Positions 42,737-52,827 are shown, counted from the first letter of the stretch. The stretch: DNA of 64,000 bases from Rhizobium sp. BK316 (GCF_014193695.1 NZ_JACHZR010000003.1:62001-126000), one strand, 5' to 3'. Made by a program: numbers and translations. Notes: a model not told the origin generated them from the sequence alone.

Positions 42737-44839
42737 TCAGGCGATCGGCAGGATCAGCACATCGCGAGCCGGCACTTCGATACGCTCGGCATCATAGGCA
42801 TGGTTTACCGGCCAGGCGGGCTTGCCGCCTGACAGTTTCCCGTTTGCAAGCGTGACTGTCGTCGTCTGGGGCTTGCGCGTCGGATTGACCAGCCAGAGGA
42901 AGCTGCCCTTTTCGCCCTTGTGGATGCGGGCGAAGACCGCATCATTGGAAAGCGTCACATGACGCACCCTGCCGCTCCACTCCACAAGTTCGGCGAAGAA
43001 GGCGGCATTGGCCTTGCCGTCCGTGCGGTAGAAGGCGACCGAGGGATTGGTGCCGATCAGCAGGGTGCGGCCCTTGCCGAAGCGGTTTTCGACGACGGCG
43101 AGACGCCCGCCGTCGAACGTGCCACGGCCGGTGCCGCTGGTCGGGCGGTAAGACTGGAGGAGACCGCCGCCATCGACGGCTAAGTCGTCGAACTTGAAGT
43201 GGATACGGTTGCCGATATCGGGCATGAATTCCACTTCTTCCTCGCGGGCACCGAAGACCTCGTCGAGCCCCATATTCGGCTGCACCTGGCCGACCTGGCC
43301 GCGGTCACCGAAATAGCCGGGGCAGGCTTCGGCAATCAGCGTGCCGCCCTTTTCCACCCAGGCCTTGAGGCGCGCTGCCTGTTCGACGGTAAACATGATC
43401 GGGTAGGGGAAATAGAGGAAATCGTAGGCGTCGATGTCGTCGATATGGACCCAATCCGGCTGCAGCCCCTGTGCGAGGAAGGCGCGATAGGCGCCCCACA
43501 TGGCTTCCGGATAGGGCTTTTCCTTGCGGTCGTAATTCAGCAGGTAATCCCATTCCTGCGTTTCGGGAACGACGAGAATGCCGACTTCGCCACGCACCGG
43601 CTTTGCGTCCCAGAGCGTCTTCTGTGCCGGGTCGTTCGCCCATTTCGCCATGGCGCTCTGCATGTCGGAGCGCGGCGTGCGGTTGCCGTCCATGCCATAG
43701 GCGCCGAAGGCGCCGAAGAGCGGGCCGTCGAGCAGCGGGCGCCAGCGCAGGTTCAGCACGCCGCGAGCGCCACCGGCAAAGGAAGTCATGCTCCAGATGC
43801 GGATATCCTCGGGCTCGGCGACGCGGCCGTCTTCCTTGTCGCGGCCGATTACCTGCGGCTGCAGCCAGAGCGGGCCGCCCTGACGCTCGGCATGCCAGAA
43901 GGGTTTGCCGCGGGCGGCGGCGCGGTTGATATCGACGCCGTACCAGGTCTTCCAGGGTTCGGTGCCCTTGCGGGCCTGGATCCAGGTGAAGCCGTAGATT
44001 TCCACCTTGGAGGCGGCGAGCCAGTCGTCGCAGCCGTTGGCGGCCATGTTCGGGATCGCGCCTGATATGCCGTGCGCGGCAATTACATTCTTCTGATCGA
44101 CGGCGCGGATCGTGTCGATGCGCCATTGCATCTGGCCATAGAAATTGTCGCGCTTGAACTGTAGCCAGTCGATGCACTCCGGGTAGGGAGCCATGTGGAC
44201 CGGCGGCTCGACATCGTCCCATTCGGCGTAGCTGTAGCGGTGCCAGGCTTTGGCGAGCACTTTCAGGCTGCCATATTTCTTCTCCAGCCATTTGCGGAAG
44301 GCAGCCTTGGCATAGCGGCTGTAGTCGACATCGGCGGAATAGTTGACCTCGTTCCAGACGTCGTAGCCGTAGATCGCCGGATGGTCCTTGTAGCGGGTGG
44401 CAAGTGCGGTCAGGAATTTGCCGGCGGCTTCCTTTACCTCGGGGCAGTTCAGCGTCAGTGCACCAGCGCCGCCGCCATTGTTGGAGAAGCCGCCGGTCGC
44501 TGCCGAGACGCCCATGTAGGAGCCGAGCTTGGTGCCGTCGGCATTAACCTGCAGGGCATCGGCATATTTGCGCACGGCCCAGTCCGGCACGGCATGGATG
44601 AGTTCGGCAATGACGGTCTTGATGCCGTTCTTGGCGGCGAGATCGAGCTGGCGGTCATATTCTTCCCAGTCGTAGATGCCGGGAGCCACTTCGATCGCAC
44701 TCCACATGAACCAGTGGCGGAAGATGTTCAGGCCATCTTCGCCTGCCGTCGTGTAGTCGCGTTCCCAATCGTCGCGCGGCGGATTGGACTTGCGAAAATA
44801 GACGGCGCCGAAAGGGAATTGGATATCGTTTCTAAGCAT
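42737..44839 (-). CDS. GH42-type beta-galactosidase, cytoplasmic
   Basis: This 700-residue glycoside hydrolase has a TIM-barrel catalytic domain (about residues 10-400) with acid/base Glu164 in YDVWNEVNY and likely nucleophile Glu318 in FWHAERQGG. A class-I-amidotransferase-like trimerisation domain (about 420-620) and a small beta C-terminal domain follow. No signal peptide is present, so it cleaves imported oligosaccharide in the cytoplasm. It is the last gene of the LacI-flanked importer unit. GH42 members act on beta-galactosides, some on arabinosides, so the sugar is not certain. Confidence 0.88.
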   Translation of the reverse strand: MLRNDIQFPFGAVYFRKSNPPRDDWERDYTTAGEDGLNIFRHWFMWSAIEVAPGIYDWEEYDRQLDLAAKNGIKTVIAELIHAVPDWAVRKYADALQVNADGTKLGSYMGVSAATGGFSNNGGGAGALTLNCPEVKEAAGKFLTALATRYKDHPAIYGYDVWNEVNYSADVDYSRYAKAAFRKWLEKKYGSLKVLAKAWHRYSYAEWDDVEPPVHMAPYPECIDWLQFKRDNFYGQMQWRIDTIRAVDQKNVIAAHGISGAIPNMAANGCDDWLAASKVEIYGFTWIQARKGTEPWKTWYGVDINRAAARGKPFWHAERQGGPLWLQPQVIGRDKEDGRVAEPEDIRIWSMTSFAGGARGVLNLRWRPLLDGPLFGAFGAYGMDGNRTPRSDMQSAMAKWANDPAQKTLWDAKPVRGEVGILVVPETQEWDYLLNYDRKEKPYPEAMWGAYRAFLAQGLQPDWVHIDDIDAYDFLYFPYPIMFTVEQAARLKAWVEKGGTLIAEACPGYFGDRGQVGQVQPNMGLDEVFGAREEEVEFMPDIGNRIHFKFDDLAVDGGGLLQSYRPTSGTGRGTFDGGRLAVVENRFGKGRTLLIGTNPSVAFYRTDGKANAAFFAELVEWSGRVRHVTLSNDAVFARIHKGEKGSFLWLVNPTRKPQTTTVTLANGKLSGGKPAWPVNHAYDAERIEVPARDVLILPIA

Positions 44840-44862
44840 TGTCCTGTCCTTCTCTATCGATG

Positions 44863-44887
44863 TCCGGACATGGCTTCGCCGTCCGGA
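44863..44887 (-). promoter_or_regulatory. Hairpin between glxR-like and GH42 genes
   Basis: TCCGGAC and GTCCGGA pair, continued by GGC/GCC after a two-base bulge, around TTC. It lies in the 108-base gap before the GH42 start, with no T-run. Confidence 0.55.
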
Positions 44888-44947
44888 GAAAAGGCTCCGG
44901 CAGGAGGCAATCGAAGATGTCGTCCGGGTGTTCTAGGTGGTCCTGAT

Positions 44948-45823
44948 CTAGCGCGGCCCTCCGGCGAGGAGTTCGAGCGTGCGGATAAGGGCGGAATGGT
45001 CGCGTTCGCCGTCGCCATTGGCAACAGCGGCATTCATGAGCTGTTGGGTGGCTGCCGTGTTCGGCAGCGAAAGGTCGAGCGCACGGGCGGCGTCAACCGC
45101 AAGCGTCATGTCCTTGCGGTGCAGGCGGATGCGGAAGCCCGGTTCGAAGGTTTCCTTGACCATGCGCTCGCCATGGACTTCGAGGATGCGCGAGGCGGCA
45201 AAACCGCCCATGAGGGCTGCGCGCACCTTGGCCGGATCGGCGCCGGCGCGCTTGGCAAAGAGCAGCGCTTCGGAGACGGCCTCGATGGTGAGACCCACGA
45301 TGATCTGGTTGGCGACCTTGGCCGTCTGGCCGTCGCCGACCCCACCGACCAGCGTGATGTTCTTGCCCATCTTCTCGAAGAGCGGTCGGGCGCGCTCGAA
45401 GGCGGCCTCCTTGCCACCGATCATGATCGTCAGCGAGGCGGCCTTGGCGCCGACTTCACCGCCGGAGACGGGCGCATCGAGATAGTCGCAGCCGAGGGCT
45501 TCGATGCGCTTGGCAAAGCCCTTGGTGGCGACGGGAGAGATCGAGCTCATGTCGATCACGAGCTTGCCGGCGGAAAGGCCGGAAGCCACGCCGTCTTCAC
45601 CGAAGAGCACCGCTTCGACATCGGGCGTATCCGGCAGCATCAGGATGATGATGTCGGAGGCTTCCGCGACAGCCCTGGCGCTATGTGCGGCCTTCCCGCC
45701 CTTGGTGACGAGATGCTGCGAGGCTTCCTTCACGCGGCTCAGATGCAGCGTATGGTCGGCATAGATCAGGTGTTCCGCCATCGGGCGGCCCATGACGCCC
45801 AGTCCGATAAAACCGATATTCAT
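44948..45823 (-). CDS. glxR: Tartronate semialdehyde reductase-like (3-hydroxyisobutyrate dehydrogenase family)
   Basis: This 291-residue NAD(P)H-dependent dehydrogenase has the N-terminal GFIGLGVMGRPMAEHL nucleotide motif, the substrate motif DAPVSGGEVGAK and catalytic Lys in GDGQTAKVANQ. It is adjacent to hyi, as in glyoxylate pathways where Hyi and GlxR lead to glycerate. It could equally be an L-threonate (LtnD-type) dehydrogenase, a close relative that also occurs with Hyi-like OtnI, though no OtnK/OtnC is seen. Confidence 0.85.
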   Translation of the reverse strand: MNIGFIGLGVMGRPMAEHLIYADHTLHLSRVKEASQHLVTKGGKAAHSARAVAEASDIIILMLPDTPDVEAVLFGEDGVASGLSAGKLVIDMSSISPVATKGFAKRIEALGCDYLDAPVSGGEVGAKAASLTIMIGGKEAAFERARPLFEKMGKNITLVGGVGDGQTAKVANQIIVGLTIEAVSEALLFAKRAGADPAKVRAALMGGFAASRILEVHGERMVKETFEPGFRIRLHRKDMTLAVDAARALDLSLPNTAATQQLMNAAVANGDGERDHSALIRTLELLAGGPR

Positions 45824-45830
45824 GTCGTGC

Positions 45831-46610
45831 TCACTTCCGATAGGGTTTCATCCAGCCGAGGCCTTCGCTGGTGCCTGCCTTCGGCTTGTATTCGCAGCCG
45901 ACCCAGCCGTCATAGCCGAGGCGGTCGAGTTCGGAGAGGATGAAGCCGTAATTGATCTCGCCCGTGCCGGGTTCGTTGCGGCCGGGATTGTCGGCGATCT
46001 GCACATGGGCGATCCGGTCCTTGAGCCGTGTGAAGGTCGGGATCAGGTCGCCCTGCATGATCTGCATGTGATAGAAATCATACTGGATGTAGAGATTGTC
46101 GGAGCCGACCTTTTCGAGGATGCGCTCGGCATGATCGGTTGTCGACAGGAAAAAGCCGGGGATATCGCGCAAGTTGATCGGCTCGATCAACAGCTTCACG
46201 CCTGCATCGGCCGTGCGCCGTGCTGCATATTTCAGGTTCTCCACCAGTGCTTTTTCCAGCGTTTCGAGATCGGCCCCCTTTGGCGCGAGGCCGGAGATGA
46301 CGTTGACCTGCGGGCAATCGAGCGCCTTGGCGTAGTCGAGGGCGAGCGAGATGCCGTTGCGGAATTCCTCGATACGATCGGGCAGGCAGGCAATGCCGCG
46401 CTCGCCGCTGGCCCAATCTCCCGAGGGCACGTTGAAGAGCGCTTGCTTCAGGCCGTTTGCTTTGAGCGTATCGGCGACCTTTTCCTTCGGCTCGGCATAG
46501 GGGCCGAGATATTCGAGCGCGCCGAAGCCGTCTGTTGCGGCGGCGGCGAAACGATCGAGGAAGGCAAGATCCTGATAGAGGAAGGAAAGATTGGCGGAGA
46601 ATTTCGGCAC
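45831..46610 (-). CDS. hyi: Hydroxypyruvate isomerase-like TIM-barrel isomerase
   Basis: Hyi interconverts hydroxypyruvate and tartronate semialdehyde. The 259-residue product keeps the residues of E. coli Hyi shifted by one: Glu143 (LLIEPIN), Asp178 and His181 (QYDFYHMQ), Gln204 (HVQIADNPGR) and Glu240 (GCEYKP). The start is GTG 46610: GAGGA lies seven bases upstream and the product then begins PKFSANLSF like known Hyi. A longer start at ATG 46628 would overlap the ATPase gene. OtnI (2-oxotetronate isomerase) is the main alternative. Confidence 0.87.
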   Translation of the reverse strand: MPKFSANLSFLYQDLAFLDRFAAAATDGFGALEYLGPYAEPKEKVADTLKANGLKQALFNVPSGDWASGERGIACLPDRIEEFRNGISLALDYAKALDCPQVNVISGLAPKGADLETLEKALVENLKYAARRTADAGVKLLIEPINLRDIPGFFLSTTDHAERILEKVGSDNLYIQYDFYHMQIMQGDLIPTFTRLKDRIAHVQIADNPGRNEPGTGEINYGFILSELDRLGYDGWVGCEYKPKAGTSEGLGWMKPYRK

Positions 46611-46620
46611 TGGAACATCC

Positions 46621-48330
46621 TCAGGCATTGGCGGGAGCGATGAAGCGATGCCGGTGTAGCATCCGCTTATCGCGTGGGTCGGGATTGGGAACGGCGGAAA
46701 TGAGGCTCTTCGTATAGGCTTCCTGTGGCGCAGTGCAGATCTGTTCGGCCTCGCCGAGTTCGACGATCTTGCCGCGATGCATGACCGCCACGCGGTCACA
46801 GAAGTAGCGTACCACGGAAATGTCGTGGGAAATGAAGATGAAGCTCAGGTTCAGCCGCTGGCGGATATCGAGCAGCAGGTCGAGGATCTGGCTGCGGATG
46901 GATACGTCGAGCGCCGACGTCGCTTCGTCGGCGATGATGATGCGCGGATCGAGCGCGAGTGCTCGAGCAATGCCGATGCGCTGGCGCTGGCCTCCCGAGA
47001 AGGCGTGCGGATAGCGCTCCATGCCCATCGGATCTAGGCCGACGAGGCGCATCAATTCGGCGACGCGGTCCTCCAGCGCCTTGCCCTTGGCAAGGCCGTT
47101 GACGATCAGCGGATCGCCGATCACTTCCTTGACGGTCATGCGCGGGTTGAGCGAGGCGAAGGGATCCTGGAAGACGAGGCGGACTTCGCGGTGGAAATTG
47201 CGCAGTTCCTTCTTGCCGAGCTTGATGACGTCGGTCTCACCGCCATCCTTGTCACGATAGAGGACGGTACCGGTCGTCGGCTCGACGGTACGCAGAATCA
47301 AGCGGCCGAGCGTCGTTTTGCCGGAACCGCTTTCGCCGACGATGCCGAGATTTTCGCCGGGATAGAGGTCAAAATTGGCGTCATCGACGGCGCGCAGCGT
47401 ATTGGCGTTGCCATGCCAGCCGAAGGTCTTGCTGAGATTGCGCACTGAAAGGATCGGCTGCGGCGCTTCCGAGGACAATGCGATGGGCGGCAGTCTGCCT
47501 TCGACGTGATGGCTGAGCTTTACCGTCGATGTCAGCAACTGGCGCGTATAGGGATGGGTGGCGGCATGGTAGATCTCATCGACCGAGCCGCGCTCGACGA
47601 TATGGCCGAAGCGCATGACGGCGACATCATCCGCCACTTCGGCCACCACGCCCATATCATGCGTGATGAGCAACATCGCCATGCCGCGATCGACCTGCAG
47701 GCGCTTGATAAGGTCGAGGATTTCGGCCTGTGTCGTCACGTCGAGAGCGGTGGTCGGCTCGTCGGCGATCAGGATATCGGGATTGCCGGCAAGCGCCATG
47801 GCGATCATGGCGCGCTGGCGCATGCCGCCGGAGAATTCGAACGTATAGCGGTCGGCCATCTTGTCGGGATTGGGGATTTCCACCTGTCGCAGCAGCTCGA
47901 CCATGTGGGCGCGTGCCGCCTTCTTGTCGAGATTGCTGTGCAGGCGGATCGCCTCGATGATCTGCGAGCCGATCGTGTGGACCGGAGAGAGGGAGCTCAT
48001 CGGTTCCTGGAAGATCAAGCCAATGCGCCGGCCGCGGATCTCCCGCATGGCGCGACTGCCGGGCTGAAGAGTGGCGATATCGGTGATTTCGCTGCCGTTT
48101 CTCAGCAGGATGCGGCCCCCTACGATGGCGCCGGGCTTGTCGACGATCTGCAGCAGCGAGCGGGCCGTGACACTCTTGCCCGAGCCGCTTTCACCGACGA
48201 GGCAAAGCGTCTGGCCGCGCTTCAGCTGGAAGCTGACATCCTCGACGGCATGCAGGATATGCGTGCGCAGCCGGAAATCGATCGAGAGATTTTCAACGGA
48301 GAGAGCGACGTCATCGGGAAGATCGGTCAT
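46621..48330 (-). CDS. Fused double ABC ATPase, DppD-DppF/OppDF type
   Basis: This 569-residue protein has two ATPase halves. The first has [18 protein letters not shown] and [11 protein letters not shown]; the second has [23 protein letters not shown] and [11 protein letters not shown] (Ala for Pro). Each half ends with the Opp-type zinc/peptide-class C-terminal tail ([10 protein letters not shown]). It energises the importer encoded upstream and lies ten bases before hyi. Confidence 0.92.
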   Translation of the reverse strand: MTDLPDDVALSVENLSIDFRLRTHILHAVEDVSFQLKRGQTLCLVGESGSGKSVTARSLLQIVDKPGAIVGGRILLRNGSEITDIATLQPGSRAMREIRGRRIGLIFQEPMSSLSPVHTIGSQIIEAIRLHSNLDKKAARAHMVELLRQVEIPNPDKMADRYTFEFSGGMRQRAMIAMALAGNPDILIADEPTTALDVTTQAEILDLIKRLQVDRGMAMLLITHDMGVVAEVADDVAVMRFGHIVERGSVDEIYHAATHPYTRQLLTSTVKLSHHVEGRLPPIALSSEAPQPILSVRNLSKTFGWHGNANTLRAVDDANFDLYPGENLGIVGESGSGKTTLGRLILRTVEPTTGTVLYRDKDGGETDVIKLGKKELRNFHREVRLVFQDPFASLNPRMTVKEVIGDPLIVNGLAKGKALEDRVAELMRLVGLDPMGMERYPHAFSGGQRQRIGIARALALDPRIIIADEATSALDVSIRSQILDLLLDIRQRLNLSFIFISHDISVVRYFCDRVAVMHRGKIVELGEAEQICTAPQEAYTKSLISAVPNPDPRDKRMLHRHRFIAPANA

Positions 48331-48339
48331 AGCTTCTCC

Positions 48340-49527
48340 TCAATTGTCATAGGGATCGGCTGCATCGCGCAGGCCGTCGCCGAAGAAGTTGAAGGACAGG
48401 ACGGCAATGACGACCGCGAGAGACGGCCAGATCAACAGCCAGGGCGCGGTTGCGACCGTGCGGATATTCTGGGCGTCCTGCAGCAGCACGCCCCAGCTGA
48501 CGACCGGCGGTTTGAGGCCGATGCCGAGGAAGGAAAGCGAGGTTTCGGCAACGATCATCGTCGGCACTGCAAGAGTGACGACGGCGAGGATATGGCTCGT
48601 CAGCGACGGTAGGATATGGCGGAAAATCAGCCGAGCCTCGCTTGAGCCGTCGAGCTTTGCGGCGGTGACGAAATCTTCGCTGCGCAGCGCCAGGAAACGG
48701 CCTCGCACCTCTCGGGCAAGGCTGGTCCAGCCGAGCAGCGAGACGATGATGGTGATGACGAAATAGACGTTGACGGGCGACCATGTGAGCGGAATCGCCG
48801 CCGCAAGGCCGAGCCAGAGCGGGATGGTCGGCATGGCGCTCACGACCTCGATCACGCGCTGGATCAGCGTATCCACCCAGCCACCGTAGAAGCCGGAGAT
48901 AGAGCCGAGTACGACGCCGAGCACCAGCGACATGGCGACGCCAACGAGGCCGATCGACATGGAAATGCGGGTGCCGTAGATCAGCCGGCTGAGAACGTCA
49001 CGGCCGAGGCGATCGGCGCCAAGCAGGTACATGGGATCATTGGGATTGATCGGACCGAAGAAATGCGTGGTCATCGGGATCAGGCCCCATAGATAATAGG
49101 CCGGACCTTTGACGAAGAAGCCGACTGGCACGACCTTGCTATCGTCGACGACGAAGGTGCGCCTCAGCGCCACTTTGTCGATCTCCACCTTGTAGCCTTT
49201 CACATGGAAATTGAATTCCGAGCTGCCATCCGGCTTGGTGACGAAGAAGCTCAAGCCCTGCGGCGGCGCGTAGGTATATTGCGGCTTCGACGTCGCGGGC
49301 AGGGAAGGCGCCAGGAATTCGGCAAAGAGGCCAATGAGATAAAGAAGAAGGATGATCACGCCTGCAACCATCGCCACCTTTTGGCGGATCAGCTTGCCAG
49401 CAATCAGCCGCCAGGGACCGATGGCCGCTGTCGATACGGTCTTGCCCTGCTTCAGCGGGCTAATCGAGGGGCCGTCGGCGACGACGTTCAGGGGGCCGGT
49501 ATGGGTTCCGAATGTTTCGTGCGTCAT
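48340..49527 (-). CDS. ABC transporter permease, OppC type with long periplasmic insert
   Basis: This 395-residue permease is longer than the usual ~300. After the first membrane segment (VAMVAGVIILLLYLIGLF) about 100 residues of periplasmic sequence are inserted before LGADRLGRDVLSRLIYGTR. The EAA loop is DFVTAAKLDGSSEARLIF. Such inserts occur in oligosaccharide-type Opp importers. ATG 49527 follows GAGGAG by seven bases. Confidence 0.9.
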   Translation of the reverse strand: MTHETFGTHTGPLNVVADGPSISPLKQGKTVSTAAIGPWRLIAGKLIRQKVAMVAGVIILLLYLIGLFAEFLAPSLPATSKPQYTYAPPQGLSFFVTKPDGSSEFNFHVKGYKVEIDKVALRRTFVVDDSKVVPVGFFVKGPAYYLWGLIPMTTHFFGPINPNDPMYLLGADRLGRDVLSRLIYGTRISMSIGLVGVAMSLVLGVVLGSISGFYGGWVDTLIQRVIEVVSAMPTIPLWLGLAAAIPLTWSPVNVYFVITIIVSLLGWTSLAREVRGRFLALRSEDFVTAAKLDGSSEARLIFRHILPSLTSHILAVVTLAVPTMIVAETSLSFLGIGLKPPVVSWGVLLQDAQNIRTVATAPWLLIWPSLAVVIAVLSFNFFGDGLRDAADPYDN

Positions 49528-49537
49528 CGGCGTCTCC

Positions 49538-50524
49538 TCAATTGAACCGGATGCGCGGATCGAGCAGCGCAAGCAGCAGGTCCGACAGGAGCATGCCGAC
49601 GAGGGTCAGCGCGGAAAGCAGCAGGATGAAGCTGCCGGCGAGATACATGTCCTGCGAGACCAGCGCGCGGAAGAGCAGCGGGCCTGCGGTCGGCAGATTC
49701 AGGACGATGGCGGTGATTGTAACGCCGGAGACGAGATGTGGCAGCACCCAGCCGATCGCCGAGACGAAGGGGTTCAGCGCAATGCGCACCGGGTATTTCA
49801 TGATCACCTTGTATTCCGGCAGGCCCTTGGCACGCGCGGTGATGACATAAGGCTTGTGCAGCTCGTCCGTCAGATTGGCGCGCAGGATGCGGATGAGGGC
49901 GGCGGTGCCTGACGCGCCGATGATGATGATCGGGATCCAGAGATGGGCGAGGAAGTCGCCGACCTTGGCGAGGCTCCAGGGTGCTTCGGCAAATTCGGGG
50001 GAGTTGAGGCCGCCGACACTCTGACCAAGATAACGGTAGGCGATATACATCAGCGTCAGCGCCAGGATGAAGTTCGGCACGGCAAGGCCGATGAAGCCGA
50101 AGAAGGTGAAGATGTGATCGCTGATCGAATGGCGGCGCACTGCCGAATAGATGCCGATCGGCAGCGCGACGATCCAGACGAAGAGGAGGCTGAGGAGCGA
50201 GATGACCAGCGTCGAGCCCATACGCGCCCATATGAGGCCGGAAACGGGCTGGTTCCATTCGAAGGACCAGCCGAAATCGCCGCGGCTGACGATGCCCCAC
50301 ATCCACTTCAGATACTGGATGTAGAAGGGATCGTCGAAACCGTAGATTTCCTTCAGCCGCTCGATCTGTGCGGGATCGACAGCCTGGCCGCTGTCGCTCA
50401 TCGTCGCGATCATCGAAGTCAGATAGTCACCCGGCGGCAGCTGGATGATCAGGAACGAGATCAGCGACATGCCGATTAACGTCGGGATCATGTAGAGCAC
50501 GCGCTTGAAAATATAGCCAAGCAT
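49538..50524 (-). CDS. ABC transporter permease, OppB type
   Basis: This 328-residue permease starts LGYIFKRVLYMIPTLIGMSL, typical of OppB, and carries the loop YVITARAKGLPEYKVIMKYP. It forms the channel with the OppC-type protein. A perfect 10-bp hairpin precedes it, between it and the GHL6-like gene. Confidence 0.91.
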   Translation of the reverse strand: MLGYIFKRVLYMIPTLIGMSLISFLIIQLPPGDYLTSMIATMSDSGQAVDPAQIERLKEIYGFDDPFYIQYLKWMWGIVSRGDFGWSFEWNQPVSGLIWARMGSTLVISLLSLLFVWIVALPIGIYSAVRRHSISDHIFTFFGFIGLAVPNFILALTLMYIAYRYLGQSVGGLNSPEFAEAPWSLAKVGDFLAHLWIPIIIIGASGTAALIRILRANLTDELHKPYVITARAKGLPEYKVIMKYPVRIALNPFVSAIGWVLPHLVSGVTITAIVLNLPTAGPLLFRALVSQDMYLAGSFILLLSALTLVGMLLSDLLLALLDPRIRFN

Positions 50525-50584
50525 CGGAATGTTTCTCCTCCCGTTGAGAGCGCCGGGTCAGACGCTTCCTTCGGATCTTCATCC

Positions 50585-50610
50585 GCTTTCGGCCCTTCCA
50601 GGCCGAAAGC
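50585..50610 (-). promoter_or_regulatory. Intercistronic hairpin between GHL6-like and permease genes
   Basis: GCTTTCGGCC and GGCCGAAAGC form a perfect 10-bp stem around CTTCCA. It lies within the 107-base gap, with no T-run in the minus direction. Confidence 0.7.
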
Positions 50611-50631
50611 GCTCCTCCTTGTCTCAGCACC

Positions 50632-52749
50632 TCATTTCCAGGTGAGGTGCAGCACCTCCAGCCGTTCGATAGAAGGCATCTCCACCTGTGCGCGGCCATC
50701 TTTGACGCTGAAGTTTGCGGCTCGGTCGGCAACGACAAGCCATGCTTTGGCCACCGACTTGGCGTGGGGAATTTCCACCGAAATCGTCTGGGCCGCCAGA
50801 GAGTAATTTTCGCGTATCGGCCCCTTCATCATCATCGGGTTGGTAAGGTTGAAGAGGCTGACGGCTATACCTTCTGCGCTCTCGCGCAGCGCCATGTCGA
50901 TGACACCGGGGCCTACCACGGTGACGCGTGAGGTCTTGCCGAGTGCCCAGCGGACAGCATTAGCAATCAACCTTCCATGGTCGACGGCGAAGACTTCCCA
51001 GAAGACTTCGCCGATGTTCCAGGGGATATAGACCGTGCGGCCGCCCTTGCCGGTTTCACGGGCGATAACGCCGGCGCCTTCCGGAGCCTTGCGCGGATAG
51101 ACTTCTTCCATCGGGAGGTCCGGGAAATCAGGCACATAGAGGAAGGGCGTCGTCGCACTGCCGATGGGGTCGGCGTGGATGAGACGCGTGCCGCCCATGA
51201 TGCGCTCGGCACCGTCATAGCCCTGATTGACCGGATGATCGCCCGAGAGCGCCACATAGGTGTTCTTGACGATGCCGCGCGGGCCGGAGACGAATTTCGC
51301 ACCCAGCACGTCGGAAAGGCCGAACTCGCTGCGCTTCTTGCCGAATTCGTCGCGAAGCGAGGTTTCATAGGAGGCGACAATGCTGCCGCCGCGCTCCACA
51401 TAGGCGCGGATCGCCTCGTTTTGAGCATTCGAAAGGCAGGAAGCGTTGGCGAGAATGATCAGTTTGAACCGGTCGAGGTTTTCCTTGGTCAGAACCTGAT
51501 CGGAGAGAAGCTCGAAGGGCAAGCGGGCTTCGACGAGGGCATGGTAGAAACCGAGATCATGCTTCTCGGCGCTGTGTCGCTCTTCCGGCGCCCAGTGGCG
51601 GAGCGTGGTCGAGGGATCGATGACAGCGATTTCGGCCGTCGGTTGCATGCTTTCGAGGACGGGCTCGACGGCAGCCTGCAGGGCAAAGGAATCGGCGACC
51701 GGCTCCACCCAGCGCTTGTCTGGCACGACACCATTGAACTTGGTGAACCAGGCATAGAGGCCATGGGCCGTGCCATCGTTGATCCAGAGCTGCATCTCCT
51801 CGCCCGAGGTGACAGCATCCTTCCAGCGATATTCCTCCTCAGGACCGATCGAGGTGATGAGGACGACAGGCCGATCGGGGAAGGTGGCGCGGATGCGCTT
51901 GCCGTTGCGGCCGGCGGACCAGCCGAGCTCGAGGCCTTTACGGCCCTGATGATCGACGACGAGGAAGGGGCAATGTTTGGCGATGACTGAGAGGTCGAAT
52001 TCCATGAGCGAAGCGCCACCCATGTTGGGGATGAAGCTCGCATGCGGGCGGATCGCTTTGACCGCATCGTCCCACTGGGCGATCATGTCGGTCAGAACCC
52101 GGCGGCGCCACTGTACCCAGGCCTGCCAGGCCGGATCCTCGGCATCGGGCTTTTTCGGCAGAGCGTGGCCGAACATATCCTTGAATCGGCGGGCGCTGTC
52201 TTCGCTGTAATCGACGCCGTGACCCTGCCAGCGATTGGCGAAGACGGCATCGATATCGTATTTGCGGACGATTTCCTTGACGACCTCAGGCATGAAGACC
52301 GTGTTGTAATCGCCATAAGCATTGGTGACCCAGACATCCGGATAGGCCCAGTGGCGGCGCGGCGTGCCATCGGCATTGATCATCACCCATTCGGGATGAG
52401 CCTTGGCGGCATCGTCATGGATCGCATGCGGGTCGACGCGGGCCATGACATGCATGTCGAGCTTGCGGGCGGCATCGACGAGCGCGCCGAAGATGTCCTT
52501 ATCACCAAGATATTTGCTCACGTAGTGATAGGGAACTTCACTCGGATAATAGGCGATATAGCCGCCGGCGCTGAGGCAGACCGCATTCGATTTCGTGCGC
52601 TTGAAGACGTCGACCCAGAAGGCCGGATCATATTTCTCCGGGTCGTCCTCCACGAAGGTGAGCTGGGTCCAGCGCGTTGCGGTCTTGAACCAGTCGGGCG
52701 TTCGCAGCGTGTCGGTATTCTGTCTTCTGGCGTCGAGCATCGTCTTCAT
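50632..52749 (-). CDS. GHL6-like glycoside hydrolase with GH42-type trimerisation domain
   Basis: This 705-residue protein has an N-terminal TIM-barrel-like region (about 15-370; TQLTFVEDDP, YIAYYPSEVPYHY, HVMARVDPHAI, DAVFANRWQGHG) resembling the hypothetical glycosyl hydrolase 6 group. An amidotransferase-like domain as in GH42 (about 400-620; LIILANASCLSN, YVERGGSIVASYE) and a beta domain follow. There is no signal peptide. The catalytic residues cannot be assigned with confidence. It lies between the binding-protein and permease genes, so it probably acts on the imported glycan. The substrate is unknown. Confidence 0.75.
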   Translation of the reverse strand: MKTMLDARRQNTDTLRTPDWFKTATRWTQLTFVEDDPEKYDPAFWVDVFKRTKSNAVCLSAGGYIAYYPSEVPYHYVSKYLGDKDIFGALVDAARKLDMHVMARVDPHAIHDDAAKAHPEWVMINADGTPRRHWAYPDVWVTNAYGDYNTVFMPEVVKEIVRKYDIDAVFANRWQGHGVDYSEDSARRFKDMFGHALPKKPDAEDPAWQAWVQWRRRVLTDMIAQWDDAVKAIRPHASFIPNMGGASLMEFDLSVIAKHCPFLVVDHQGRKGLELGWSAGRNGKRIRATFPDRPVVLITSIGPEEEYRWKDAVTSGEEMQLWINDGTAHGLYAWFTKFNGVVPDKRWVEPVADSFALQAAVEPVLESMQPTAEIAVIDPSTTLRHWAPEERHSAEKHDLGFYHALVEARLPFELLSDQVLTKENLDRFKLIILANASCLSNAQNEAIRAYVERGGSIVASYETSLRDEFGKKRSEFGLSDVLGAKFVSGPRGIVKNTYVALSGDHPVNQGYDGAERIMGGTRLIHADPIGSATTPFLYVPDFPDLPMEEVYPRKAPEGAGVIARETGKGGRTVYIPWNIGEVFWEVFAVDHGRLIANAVRWALGKTSRVTVVGPGVIDMALRESAEGIAVSLFNLTNPMMMKGPIRENYSLAAQTISVEIPHAKSVAKAWLVVADRAANFSVKDGRAQVEMPSIERLEVLHLTWK

Positions 52750-52775
52750 CCAATCATCGGCAAAAGAGGGGCCGC

Positions 52776-52800
52776 GGCGCCGGCTAGCGCGGCCGGCGCC
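52776..52800 (-). promoter_or_regulatory. Intercistronic hairpin after the binding-protein gene
   Basis: GGCGCCGGC and GCCGGCGCC form a perfect 9-bp stem around TAGCGCG in the 78-base gap between the binding-protein stop and the GHL6-like start. There is no T-run. Confidence 0.75.
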
Positions 52801-52827
52801 TGCAATGCATCAAGCTGTTTCAGGCCG

